Positions 17,043 through 24,679 of a stretch of DNA of 45,364 bases are shown here, one piece after another (the first letter of the stretch is position 1; every line of letters starts with the position of its first letter). Under the pieces are notes generated by a model that was not told the DNA's origin, ran no database searches, and saw only the letters and a list, made by a program, of their open reading frames with translations. Source of the DNA: Actinomycetes bacterium (lineage in GTDB: Bacteria; Actinomycetota; Actinomycetes; Actinomycetales; Actinomycetaceae); assembly GCA_023387755.1 (NCBI GenBank), contig JAEWHO010000097.1, positions 1 through 45,364 of the forward strand, given 5' to 3'. The translations under genes were made by a program, and so were the position numbers.

Positions 17043-18558
17043 GATCTTCTCCTGTTTTCAGCGTGAGGGCCGCGTCGATTTCGTATCTGCCGACGGCGGG
17101 TTTATCGGCTAGGTCAGCAATGGTCAGGGCTAGGCGCAGCACCCGGTCTAGGCCACGCATGGTGATCCTTCCGCTCAGCAGCAGCGGATCTAACCGGGCG
17201 CGCACCTGCGGTTCGATGGGCGAATCTGGCCCGCGCAGCAACCGCCCGGGCGCGTGTGCGTTGAGGGTGAAGGGCTGGCCAGCCCAGCGGCGGCATTGTC
17301 GTTCGCGCGCGAGCTCCACTCGGGCCGCGATCTCCGCACTGCTGTGTGCCTGCCGGCCTAGCGCCGTCGTCAACGGTGGATGGACGCGCGTGACAATATC
17401 GATTCGGTCAAGGAGCGGCCCGCGCAGGGCGTGCATATAACGCCGCCGCTGCACGGAGGTACATTCGCAGGAGCTATTGTCTACGCCTGCTTTCCCGCAG
17501 GGGCACGGGTTCGCGGCCATAATCAGCTGGAACCTCGCCGGATACGAAGCTGACCCACGCGCCCGGTGGATAGTGATCTCCCCCGTCTCTAGGGGTTGGC
17601 GCAAGACTTGCAAGACCGACGCCGGGAACTCGGGAGCTTCGTCCAGGAATAACACCCCGCAGTGGGCCTGGGAGATGGCGCCCGGCCCGATCATTCCCGA
17701 TCCCCCGCCTACCAGGGCAGCGCGGGAAGCCGTGTGATGGGGTGCGATAAAGGGTGGTCGGCGCAGCAGGCTCTGCCCGTCGAAGGTTCCCATAATTGAA
17801 TGCACACAGGTGACGGCGACGGCGTCGTCATCCGCTAAATCCGGCAAAATACCAGGCAGGCGGGAGGCAAGCATCGTTTTGCCCGTTCCAGGAGGCCCCA
17901 GGAGCAGCACATGGTGCCCGCCTGCGGCCGCTACTTCTAGCGCATACTTGGCTTCCTCCTGACCACTCACGTCAGCCATGTCTAGCTGCTCAGTGACTCG
18001 CAGTGAGGTGACATCTTTACGCACCGGAGTAGCGGTGACGGGTTGGCACCCGATCCCGAGCCGCAAGAACACCTCAGATAGGTGACCGAAGGCATGCACC
18101 CGAGCACCCGGAACGAGGCGGGCTTCCTGCTCATCGGCCCTACTCACCACTACATCAACGCTGCCTGCAGCCACGGCGGCGCGCACCATTGGCAACACTC
18201 CGCGCACCGGCATGATTGCGCCATCCAGGCCCAACTCGCCGATGAATGTGGTGGCTGCGAAGGCGTCTTCCCGGCGGGTTTCGGCCAGCATGATGGCAAC
18301 GGCGATAGCGAGGTCGAAACTCGATCCGCGTTTCGGTACATTCGCCGGCTGCAAATTGATGGTGATGCGTTGCGGGGGCAGGCTGATACCGCATGATTCC
18401 ACGGCTGCGCGCACCCGATCCCGGGCTTCCTGTACTGAGGCGTCCGGTAATCCCACGATCGTCATGCGAGGGATATGCGCGGCCAGATGCGCCTCCACGG
18501 TAATCGGCCGCCCATCGATACCGTTCAAACTAATACTGAGGACGCGGCCGATTTTCAC
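17020..18558 (-). CDS. comM: YifB/ComM family AAA+ ATPase (Mg-chelatase-like)
   Basis: Hexameric AAA+ helicase of the ComM type, which promotes branch migration during integration of transforming DNA. The 512-aa protein has an N-terminal Lon-protease-like fold (about 1-165, with VGLPDASVQEARDRVRAAV), then the ATPase core: Walker A GPPGTGKT at 221-228, Walker B GVLFLDE, and a Cys-rich insert NPCPCGKAG...CECT that probably binds zinc. A C-terminal Mg-chelatase-like domain follows. The GTG start overlaps the yraN stop by 4 nt (GTGA) with AAGGGG upstream. Coupled to yraN and dprA. Confidence 0.95.
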   Translation of the reverse strand: MKIGRVLSISLNGIDGRPITVEAHLAAHIPRMTIVGLPDASVQEARDRVRAAVESCGISLPPQRITINLQPANVPKRGSSFDLAIAVAIMLAETRREDAFAATTFIGELGLDGAIMPVRGVLPMVRAAVAAGSVDVVVSRADEQEARLVPGARVHAFGHLSEVFLRLGIGCQPVTATPVRKDVTSLRVTEQLDMADVSGQEEAKYALEVAAAGGHHVLLLGPPGTGKTMLASRLPGILPDLADDDAVAVTCVHSIMGTFDGQSLLRRPPFIAPHHTASRAALVGGGSGMIGPGAISQAHCGVLFLDEAPEFPASVLQVLRQPLETGEITIHRARGSASYPARFQLIMAANPCPCGKAGVDNSSCECTSVQRRRYMHALRGPLLDRIDIVTRVHPPLTTALGRQAHSSAEIAARVELARERQCRRWAGQPFTLNAHAPGRLLRGPDSPIEPQVRARLDPLLLSGRITMRGLDRVLRLALTIADLADKPAVGRYEIDAALTLKTGEDHAQLERL

Positions 18559-18914
18559 TGTTCTACCCCTTGGATATGCCAGATCTGAGGTTGCCCAGTA
18601 GACAGGTCAACCGTCAGCACATCTAGACGCACCCATGCATGGTGCCGGTGCTGGTGGCGCCATTGGGCGGCCACTTTGCGCATCCGCGCGAGTTTGCGCG
18701 GGGTGATTGCCTCCGCGGGATGGCCACAGCTGCGGCTGGTGCGGGTTTTGACCTCAACGAGAGCCATCGGCCCACCTGGCGCGTGCGCCACAATATCGAT
18801 TTCCCCATCCGGGCACCGCCAATTGCGTTCCAGGATGGTGTAGCCGTTGGCTTCTAGATGGCGAGCAGCGGTCTTTTCCCCGAACCGTCCAACGGCCTGA
18901 TTACGTATAGACAT
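18555..18914 (-). CDS. yraN: UPF0102 protein YraN (endonuclease-like fold)
   Basis: Small protein of the restriction-endonuclease-like superfamily. Residues GEKTAARHLEANGYTILERN, the acidic GEIDIVA pair and VEVKTR form the PD-(D/E)xK-like core. Its cellular role is not settled; linkage to comM and dprA suggests DNA processing. There are two adjacent ATG codons, at 18917 and 18914. The Shine-Dalgarno AGGAGG (18927-18922) is 4 nt from the first and 7 nt from the second, so I choose 18914 (119 aa). That Shine-Dalgarno lies inside a perfect hairpin (see 18920-18952), an unusual arrangement that predicts low or controlled translation. Confidence 0.9.
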   Translation of the reverse strand: MSIRNQAVGRFGEKTAARHLEANGYTILERNWRCPDGEIDIVAHAPGGPMALVEVKTRTSRSCGHPAEAITPRKLARMRKVAAQWRHQHRHHAWVRLDVLTVDLSTGQPQIWHIQGVEQ

Positions 18915-18919
18915 CATCG

Positions 18920-18952
18920 AACCTCCTGCCCTCAGTTAAGTGGCAGGAGGTT
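18920..18952 (-). promoter_or_regulatory. Perfect hairpin sequestering the yraN ribosome-binding site
   Basis: Arms AACCTCCTGCC and GGCAGGAGGTT (18920-18930 and 18942-18952) form a perfect 11-bp inverted repeat with an 11-nt loop. In yraN mRNA the downstream arm contains the AGGAGG Shine-Dalgarno and the upstream arm contains CCUCCU, the same sequence as the 16S anti-Shine-Dalgarno. It could be a translational switch or a terminator-like element between DUF2469 and yraN; no U-tract is present. Confidence 0.65.
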
Positions 18953-19097
18953 GTCGGCAGTGCGGAGCGCTTTAGGACCTGGGGATAACTAACCGCCTGT
19001 GGATGAGGCTCGGCAGCGATATCAGGGCCGGGCGGGCGGAGCTAGACCAGCGAGGCCAGGTCACCGAGACGAGCTAACCACAGCTAGCGAACTGCAA

Positions 19098-19397
19098 TCA
19101 CAGCGAAATATCAGGCTTGGATAGCTCCTCGACGTTGACGTCCTTGAACGTCATCACCGTGACTTTAGAGACGAAGCGGGCGGTGCGGTACACATCCCAC
19201 ACCCATGCATCTGTGAGCGTAACTTCGAAAAAAACCTCACCGCCGGCAGAGCGGGGCCGCAATTCAACCTCATTGGCCAGATAGAAGCGCCGCTCAGTTT
19301 CCACCACATAGTTAAACAGCGATACTACGTCCCGGTACTCGCGGTAGAGGTCGAGCTCTAATTCGGTTTCGTAGTTCTCCAAATCATCTGCACTCAC
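19098..19397 (-). CDS. DUF2469 family protein (Rv2901c-like)
   Basis: Actinobacteria-specific small protein of unknown function, 99 aa. It matches the family along its whole length: SADDLENYETELELDLYREY at the start, VVETERRFYLANEVEL, DAWVWDVYRTARFV and FKDVNVEEL at the end. The GTG start is fixed by this match; a GGAAGG sits directly against it with no spacer. It lies between rnhB and yraN, its conserved place in actinobacteria. A 183-nt non-coding gap with a hairpin separates it from yraN. Confidence 0.92.
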   Translation of the reverse strand: MSADDLENYETELELDLYREYRDVVSLFNYVVETERRFYLANEVELRPRSAGGEVFFEVTLTDAWVWDVYRTARFVSKVTVMTFKDVNVEELSKPDISL

Positions 19398-19472
19398 CCT
19401 TCCATCATGCCCGCTTCGGCCACCGACCTGCCGACTGGGCCGGGTGTGTTCGCGGTTAGGCGAATTATCCTG

Positions 19473-20132
19473 CTATTGCAGTTTCCAACTCCGCCGGTGA
19501 TGGTCGCTCACACCGAGAGTTGCGATAGCAGCCCGATGGGAGGCCGCCCCATACCCCTTATGCTGCGCAAAACCATACCCCGGATCGGGCAGTTCGCACA
19601 TAAGTCGATCGCGCTCTACCTTGGCCACCACGGATGCAGCCGCCACACTGGCGCACTGCTGATCCGCCTTCGGCAGGCACACCACCTGCGCCTGCTGCCA
19701 GTCATGCTGGTCGAACAGGTCGGCGGCAGGGGCCACCCAGTTGTGTGGACCATCGAGAATAATCGTGCTGGCGGCAGCCAGCACCGCCGTCGTCGCCCCG
19801 ATATTTTCCGCGACGACGCCGAGAGCCCGGTGGGCAGCTAAACGTAGAGCCGCGATGATCCCCACGCTGTCAATCTCTGCCGGGCTCGCATGCCCGACTG
19901 CTACTGCCCGCGCCCACTGCGTGATGGCGGGGACAAGGGCCTCCCGCGCGGCCGGGCGCAACAGTTTAGAATCAATAAGCCCGTGCGGTGGCGGCGCGAG
20001 TGCCGAGAGCAGGCAGACGCCCACGCTCACCGGGCCGGCCAGCGCTCCCCGCCCAACTTCGTCGATCCCAATAACGTGGCGTCCACGCTCTAGATACGGG
20101 GTTTCCAGGGCTAACGTCGCCGTCGTCACCAC
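19473..20132 (-). CDS. rnhB: Ribonuclease HII
   Basis: Removes ribonucleotides misincorporated in DNA and RNA of hybrids. The 219-aa protein has the first catalytic pair in GIDEVGRGALAGP (D24, E25), the LIDSKLL segment, the third acidic site around ADQQCASVAAASVVAKVERD, and HKGYGAASHR near the end. Length is typical. The start GTG GTG region has a weak AGGCGG. It follows lepB by 26 nt, the conserved lepB-rnhB pair. Confidence 0.96.
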   Translation of the reverse strand: MVTTATLALETPYLERGRHVIGIDEVGRGALAGPVSVGVCLLSALAPPPHGLIDSKLLRPAAREALVPAITQWARAVAVGHASPAEIDSVGIIAALRLAAHRALGVVAENIGATTAVLAAASTIILDGPHNWVAPAADLFDQHDWQQAQVVCLPKADQQCASVAAASVVAKVERDRLMCELPDPGYGFAQHKGYGAASHRAAIATLGVSDHHRRSWKLQ

Positions 20133-20158
20133 ACCACAACCGCCTGCTGAAGCACGCC

Positions 20159-21115
20159 CTAACGGGGAGATTCTTCGAGGAGTTCCGGTTCATTGCCGAC
20201 CGGTGTGGAGTCTTCACCCGGGGCAGAAGGCTCCGCGGGAGTTGAGGTGGGATCGGGAACAGCCGTGAAGGAATCGCTCCCCCCGCCGAGGTATGTCCAG
20301 TGGGAATAGGGCCACATAATTATGGTGGCGCGGCCAGTCAGATTATCCAGCGGTATGAACCCGCCGCCCGGCTCACCAATGTGGGCACGCGAATCCCGTG
20401 AATTACTGCGATTATCACCCATCACCCAGATATGCCCAGCAGGTACGGTCACGTCAAAGTCGGTCTCGGAGGGAACCACCCCGGGCTTAAGGTATGGCTC
20501 ATCAATGGGGGTGCCGTTGACGGTGAGTTTACCGTCGGTAGAGCAGCAGGCCACCCGGTCGCCAGGTAGTCCGATAACGCGTTTAATCAGGTGTTCGCCG
20601 GCGTCTGCGGGCAGGATTCCCACGGCCATGAGGAGGTCCTTTACGGTTCGGCTCAGAGCAGACTCGTGTTGCGGTACCTGCGGGAGCCACCCGCCCGGGT
20701 CGGTAAAGACGACGACGTCGCCACGGTGCAGCCCGGCATCACTGACCGTCTTGTTGACCAGGATCCGGTCTCCCACCTGCAGGGTGTCCTCCATCGAGGA
20801 GGAAGGGATATAGAAGGCCTGCACTAGGAAGGTTTTGATAAGGAAGGACAACACCAGGGCGATAACCACCACGAGGCTGGTTTCCTTCAACCAGTTAAGA
20901 AACGAACGCTGGCGGCTCGGTGGGATCGACGGTGGCATCTCCTCAACGTCTTCTGCATCCGCTACAGGTGTACTACCGCCCTGCAGGTCGGCGTCATTGT
21001 GGGTGCGCACCGGCTCGCCACCTGTGCTTCCCGCAGAGGTAGCGTCACAGGGGGATTTACGTGCGGCAGAATTATCCCGCTCAGGGCGTGGCGGTAGTGC
21101 CTTCGAGTCGGCCAT
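20159..21115 (-). CDS. lepB: Signal peptidase I
   Basis: Membrane Ser/Lys protease that removes signal peptides from exported proteins, including the surface protease and M23 enzyme here. The 318-aa protein has a long charged cytosolic N-terminus (about 1-75), one membrane segment (about 80-98), catalytic S107 in IPSSSMEDTL, and the general base Lys in KRVIGLPGD (K178). Box E is seen as GDNRSNSRDSR. The C-terminal 30 residues are Pro/Glu-rich. It starts an apparent lepB-rnhB unit; a strong terminator of rplS lies just upstream. Confidence 0.96.
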   Translation of the reverse strand: MADSKALPPRPERDNSAARKSPCDATSAGSTGGEPVRTHNDADLQGGSTPVADAEDVEEMPPSIPPSRQRSFLNWLKETSLVVVIALVLSFLIKTFLVQAFYIPSSSMEDTLQVGDRILVNKTVSDAGLHRGDVVVFTDPGGWLPQVPQHESALSRTVKDLLMAVGILPADAGEHLIKRVIGLPGDRVACCSTDGKLTVNGTPIDEPYLKPGVVPSETDFDVTVPAGHIWVMGDNRSNSRDSRAHIGEPGGGFIPLDNLTGRATIIMWPYSHWTYLGGGSDSFTAVPDPTSTPAEPSAPGEDSTPVGNEPELLEESPR

Positions 21116-21204
21116 GTGCTCCCGTTCCTTATATGGACTGCCAATATGCTACCCCCTATTGGAGTGGGAGCTGACCAGCGGCACTCCCTGGGGCGAGGGT
21201 GAAT

Positions 21205-21232
21205 AAAAAAACCGCCCGGTAGAACCGGGCGG
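21205..21232 (-). terminator. Intrinsic terminator of the rpsP-rplS unit
   Basis: Perfect 9-bp stem CCGCCCGGT/ACCGGGCGG (21212-21220, 21224-21232), 3-nt loop, followed on the minus strand by seven U residues (21211-21205). It begins 18 nt after the rplS stop codon. This is the clearest Rho-independent terminator in the window. Confidence 0.95.
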
Positions 21233-21249
21233 ATGGAAGCACTAAGTTT

Positions 21250-21591
21250 TTAGCGCTTTTCCTTGATCTTGGCGGCCTTACCGCGACGATCACGCAGGTA
21301 GTAGAGCTTGGCGCGGCGCACGTCACCGCGGGTCACAACCTCGATATGGTCGATGGTCGGTGCGTGTACCGGGAAGGTACGCTCTACCCCGATGCCGAAG
21401 CTGATCTTACGGACGGTGAAGGTCTCCCGCACACCGCCACCCTGGCGAGCCAGGACAACACCCTGGAAAACCTGAATACGGGACCGGCTACCTTCAACCA
21501 CGCGGACGTGCACCTTAACGGTGTCACCGGCGCGGAAGTCCGGGATATCATCCCGCATGGACTTAACGTCAATGGCGTCCAGTGTCTGCAT
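21250..21591 (-). CDS. rplS: 50S ribosomal protein L19
   Basis: Large-subunit protein at the 30S-50S interface. Start chosen at the ATG at 21589-21591, which gives MQTLDAIDVKSMRDDIPDF as in other L19 proteins, with GGAAAG about 9-10 nt upstream. A GTG at 21618 would add nine residues not expected in the family. The 113-aa product contains GDTVKVHVRVVEGSRSRIQ, FTVRKISFGIGVER and the basic end RDRRGKAAKIKEKR. It lies downstream of trmD, the standard order, behind a 138-nt gap with a perfect palindrome. Confidence 0.96.
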   Translation of the reverse strand: MQTLDAIDVKSMRDDIPDFRAGDTVKVHVRVVEGSRSRIQVFQGVVLARQGGGVRETFTVRKISFGIGVERTFPVHAPTIDHIEVVTRGDVRRAKLYYLRDRRGKAAKIKEKR

Positions 21592-21637
21592 CTCTTTGTC
21601 ACTTTCCGCTCGCGCCACAGGTCGCGTAGCAGCTCAG

Positions 21638-21653
21638 GGCAGCATATGCTGCC
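21638..21653. promoter_or_regulatory. 16-bp perfect palindrome in the rplS leader
   Basis: GGCAGCATATGCTGCC is fully self-complementary and sits 47 nt ahead of the rplS start, in the trmD-rplS gap. It could be a protein-binding operator or, in RNA, a hairpin. Further upstream TGTGCCC and GGGCACA form a longer-range inverted pair across 21681-21720. Together they suggest a folded leader. Confidence 0.45.
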
Positions 21654-21729
21654 GGGGTTGTGCTTGTGGTGTGCCCGCAGATTCTCGGCTCCCCCCATGG
21701 CAGGACGCCGCTTTGGGCACATAACGGCC

Positions 21730-23166
21730 CTAGTCTGCCACAGTGCGTGCCCACTTCGCCAGTTTCGTCACTGTGATGATGACGTCGTCTTGCGGATCGC
21801 CGCCCACGTCAAAGGTCCGCCTCCCCGTCACCTTCCAGCCGCACCGTTCATAGAACCGAATGGCACGCAGATTCGTTCGGTTCGTCCCCAGCCACAGCGC
21901 TTTCAACTCCGGGTGGGCCCGCGCCACCTCGCCCATCGCATGAGCCATGAGCGCGCGGGTGATCCCCGTGGAGCGGATCGCGGCGTCGGCATAAAATTTC
22001 GACACCTCCGCCACCGGGCCGCGCGGCAGGTGGTGGGCGACCTCAATCACCCCCTCCTCATCTTCGGGCCGTAATCCGTAGATCACCAGGCAGTAAGCCC
22101 GCATCTGCCCGGCCACCTCGGCCACCCAAATCCCGTAACGCTCACTGCTGAGGTATTCAACGAAATTGGCGGTCTGTAGATAGGCATCCATGAACTCCTG
22201 CCGAGCCGCCTGCGGCAATTCGGGCGGGCACGCATCGGGGAAGGTGCGCCGCGCCAACGCACTGAGCTCGGCGGCGTCGTCGAGCTCAGCTTTCCGCAGC
22301 CGCACCGGCGCCACCTGGCCATCAGGCAGGAGGGCGTACCCGTGGGTGACCAGCGTGATTTTATCGGCCATGGTCAGCGGGGCGCGGGTGAGCATATCGG
22401 GCCGCCGTACCGCTGTACGCGCCAGTGCTTGCGCTCGCCGCCAACGTGCCACCCGCCCGTGGTTCCCGGAGTTTAGGACCGCCGGGATTGTGTGCCCCCG
22501 CCACTGTTGGGGCCGGGTGTAGACGGGGTATTCGAGCAGTCCCGCGCTCCCGTGGGATTCTTCCACCAGAGATTCGGGATTCCCGACGACGCCGCCCACC
22601 AGTCGGCCTACCGCTTCAATGGCGACCAGGGCAGCGACCTCTCCCCCATTGAGCACGTAGTCTCCGAGAGAAAACTCCTCTACGTCGATCCGTTCGCCGT
22701 ATTCGTCGGCGACGCGCGCGTCAATCCCCTCATAGCGCCCACACGCAAAGATCAGCCGGTCGCGCCCGGCCCACCGCTCGGCCGTCGCCTGAGTGAGCGG
22801 GGTGCCCGCTGGGGTGGGGATGAGGAGTAGCGGGGCTGGGGCGGGGTCGGTGGTGGGAGTATCGCTGGGAGTGAGACTGGCTGCGGCACTAATGCTGGTA
22901 CTGCCCGCGGCGCTACTGTCTAGCTCGCCCGCGTTCCCGGCGGCGATGACGTCGTCGAGCGCTTTACCCCAAATATCGGGGCGCATCACCATTCCCGCAC
23001 CCCCGCCGGCGGGGGTGTCATCAACGGTGCGATGCTTATCGGTGGTCCAGGCGCGCAGGTCGTGTATGTGCACCTCCAGTGTGCCCTTGGTGCGCGCCTT
23101 ACCAAGGAGGGACAGTTCCAGGGGTGCGAGATATTCGGGGAATATTGTGACGACGTCGATCCGCAT
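21730..23166 (-). CDS. trmD: tRNA (guanosine-37-N1)-methyltransferase fused to a GNAT acetyltransferase
   Basis: A single 478-aa reading frame. Residues 1-262 are TrmD, the SPOUT knot enzyme that makes m1G37 with SAM: MRIDVVTIFPEYL, GGGAGMVMRPD, FACGRYEGIDARV, SLGDYVLNGGE and TRPQQWRGHTIPAVLNSG. An Ser/Thr/Ala/Pro-rich insert at about 79-112 interrupts TrmD just after the first conserved block. Residues about 283-478 are a complete GNAT domain with VAEVSKFYADAAIRSTGITR and NLRAIRFYERCGWKV. No stop codon or Shine-Dalgarno separates the halves; an in-frame ATG at residue 266 has no Shine-Dalgarno. The start overlaps the rimM stop by one base (TAATG). TrmD activity is expected; the GNAT substrate is unknown. 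Confidence 0.95.
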   Translation of the reverse strand: MRIDVVTIFPEYLAPLELSLLGKARTKGTLEVHIHDLRAWTTDKHRTVDDTPAGGGAGMVMRPDIWGKALDDVIAAGNAGELDSSAAGSTSISAAASLTPSDTPTTDPAPAPLLLIPTPAGTPLTQATAERWAGRDRLIFACGRYEGIDARVADEYGERIDVEEFSLGDYVLNGGEVAALVAIEAVGRLVGGVVGNPESLVEESHGSAGLLEYPVYTRPQQWRGHTIPAVLNSGNHGRVARWRRAQALARTAVRRPDMLTRAPLTMADKITLVTHGYALLPDGQVAPVRLRKAELDDAAELSALARRTFPDACPPELPQAARQEFMDAYLQTANFVEYLSSERYGIWVAEVAGQMRAYCLVIYGLRPEDEEGVIEVAHHLPRGPVAEVSKFYADAAIRSTGITRALMAHAMGEVARAHPELKALWLGTNRTNLRAIRFYERCGWKVTGRRTFDVGGDPQDDVIITVTKLAKWARTVAD

Positions 23167-23651
23167 TACGCCTCCTCAAATAATCCACCGGGCGGGTCGA
23201 TAATCACGGCGTCGCTGATCTCCGGGACGAGCTCAGTGACGAACGGCAACAGGACCTCACGCCCCTCATAGTCGATGACGAGGACGTCCTGGGCGGGTAG
23301 CGCGAGGACGTCGCGCACGGTTCCCCGTTCCTCCCCCGTGACGGTACGTACCGGCAGGCCGATGATCTCGTGGTAGAAGTAAGCGTCTTCTTCTGCCGGG
23401 TCATCGTCACTGTCGATATACAGCCGCGTATCGCGCAGCGCTTCGGCAGCGGTGCGATTGTCATGCCCACAGAAACTCACCTGCCAGGAACGGCCCTGCT
23501 GGCGCACGTCCGCCACCGTAAGGCTGGCGGCGTCGGTCAGGAGTTCCGCGCCGGGGTATAGCCGCCCGGCCGGATCGTCGGTGTGCACAATGAGACGCAC
23601 ATGGCCTTTAAGACCCACGGCAGAGGCAACGGTAGCAATAGCAAGACGCAT
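23166..23651 (-). CDS. rimM: 16S rRNA processing protein RimM
   Basis: Assembly factor for the 30S head, binding S19. Start chosen at the ATG at 23649-23651, giving MRLAIATVASAVGLKGHVRL as in the family; the frame extends upstream to 23714, but that extension would translate the hairpin behind khpA. The 161-aa protein has the RimM beta-barrel (1-85) and a PRC barrel (about 92-161, YFYHEIIGLPVRTVTGEERG). Coupled to trmD by a one-base overlap. Confidence 0.95.
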   Translation of the reverse strand: MRLAIATVASAVGLKGHVRLIVHTDDPAGRLYPGAELLTDAASLTVADVRQQGRSWQVSFCGHDNRTAAEALRDTRLYIDSDDDPAEEDAYFYHEIIGLPVRTVTGEERGTVRDVLALPAQDVLVIDYEGREVLLPFVTELVPEISDAVIIDPPGGLFEEA

Positions 23652-23701
23652 GGAAATTCTTTCGTAAGGCCGCCGGTGAGGTGGCGCAGATGATATGAGG
23701 A

Positions 23702-23726
23702 GGGCCCGGCTCACTGAGCCGGGCCC
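23702..23726 (-). terminator. Terminator-like hairpin between khpA and rimM
   Basis: An 11-bp GC-rich stem (23702-23712 paired with 23716-23726) with a 3-nt loop begins 9 nt after the khpA stop. The minus-strand sequence after it is TCCTCATAT, only weakly U-rich. It may be a partial terminator that separates rpsP-khpA levels from rimM-trmD-rplS. Confidence 0.65.
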
Positions 23727-23734
23727 CTGACGCT

Positions 23735-23971
23735 TTAGCGCCGGTCTGTGTCGATCACGTCGATCCGGATAGGTTCCTTAGCGAGGGAACCGACCACCGT
23801 GCGCAGGGCTTTGGCGGTCCGGCCGGAACGGCCGATCACACGACCGAGATCGTCGGGATTGACGTAAACCTCCAGCAGTTCCCCGCGGCGTTGCCGACGG
23901 GATTTCACGCGCACGTCATCGGGGTGATCCACGATGCCGCGAACCAGATGGTCGAGGGCGTCAGCCAACAT
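23735..23971 (-). CDS. khpA: KH-domain RNA-binding protein KhpA
   Basis: Small single-KH RNA-binding protein (UPF0109 family), which in other bacteria pairs with KhpB and affects cell size and sRNA or mRNA binding. The 78-aa protein has the GXXG loop in GRVIGRSGRTAKALRTVV. It lies 2 nt downstream of rpsP, the conserved rpsP-khpA-rimM-trmD order. Confidence 0.95.
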   Translation of the reverse strand: MLADALDHLVRGIVDHPDDVRVKSRRQRRGELLEVYVNPDDLGRVIGRSGRTAKALRTVVGSLAKEPIRIDVIDTDRR

Positions 23972-23973
23972 GA

Positions 23974-24450
23974 TTACTCCGCGGATTCGGCCGAGTCGGC
24001 GCTATCGGCAGAGTCGGCCGAGTCGGCGCTATCGGCAGAGTCGGCCGATTCAGCGGACGCTTCTTCCTCAGCCTTAGCAGCGGCGGCTGCGGCCTTACGC
24101 TTTTCAGCCTCATCCTCAGCGGCCTTGATGGCGGCGCGGGTTTCGGCTTCAGCATCGCCTTCAGCGGTACGCAGGGTCGGGGTGACGTCCTTTTCACCCT
24201 TGAACTTCTGCCAGTCGCCGGTCAGCTGGAGCAGCTTCTTCACCTGATCGGTCGGCTGAGCGCCCACCGACAGCCAGTACTGGGCCCGCTCCGAGTCAAT
24301 CTCCACGAAAGAAGGTTCACGGGTGGGGTGGTACTTGCCGATCTCCTCGATGGAACGGCCATCCCGCTTGGTGCGGGCATCCATCACGACAACACGGTAG
24401 AAGGGCGCACGGATCTTACCCATGCGCTTCAAACGAATCTTGACTGCCAC
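23974..24450 (-). CDS. rpsP: 30S ribosomal protein S16 with long acidic C-terminal tail
   Basis: Small-subunit assembly protein. Start chosen at the GTG at 24448-24450, giving the family N-terminus MAVKIRLKRMGKIRAPFYRV; a TTG at 24462 lies against the AGGAG and is less likely. The S16 core occupies about 80 residues (RDGRSIEEIGKYHP, SERAQYWLSVGAQPTDQV). The product is 158 aa, almost double the minimal S16, because of an Ala/Glu/Lys helix-forming stretch followed by a Ser-Ala-Asp repeat tail (SADSADSAD). The tail is encoded in part by a perfect tandem DNA repeat. Extended acidic tails on S16 are known in actinobacteria; the repeat form here looks recently expanded. Confidence 0.95.
   Translation of the reverse strand: MAVKIRLKRMGKIRAPFYRVVVMDARTKRDGRSIEEIGKYHPTREPSFVEIDSERAQYWLSVGAQPTDQVKKLLQLTGDWQKFKGEKDVTPTLRTAEGDAEAETRAAIKAAEDEAEKRKAAAAAAKAEEEASAESADSADSADSADSADSADSAESAE
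23990..24043 (-). repeat. Two perfect 27-bp tandem repeats in the rpsP tail
   Basis: Units 23990-24016 and 24017-24043 are identical, and a partial third copy follows. Each unit adds nine residues of the Ser-Ala-Asp tail and is itself built of 9-bp subunits, so slippage would change tail length in frame. Confidence 0.9.
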
Positions 24451-24534
24451 TTGTGTGGTCAACTCCTGAAACTTATCGGGGTGGGCGCGCCAGTCATCTG
24501 GTGGGTTTCAGAGGGCCGGTCTGCCCGGGACACG

Positions 24535-24562
24535 ACTCTAGCCAGTGAGAGGGTCTGACTAA
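24535..24562 (-). promoter_or_regulatory. Candidate promoter of the rpsP unit
   Basis: Minus-strand -35 TTAGTC (24562-24557) and -10 TAGAGT (24540-24535) with 16-nt spacing. The -35 is a poor match; assigned mainly from the -10 and its position about 85 nt ahead of the rpsP start. Confidence 0.3.
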
Positions 24563-24679
24563 GCCGGGTACGCTCGCCTATTGTGCCATGACTACGCGGG
24601 AAAACGCCACCGGCCACGGTGGCCGTCGTCGTCGTGAAATACCCCACGTAAAGAGACGGCAACGGGCCGTCCCACTCGC

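Noticed and set aside
21730..22369. Separate GNAT gene starting at the internal ATG (TrmD residue 266)
   Set aside because: No Shine-Dalgarno and no stop between the two domains; the frame is continuous, so a fusion is the simpler reading.
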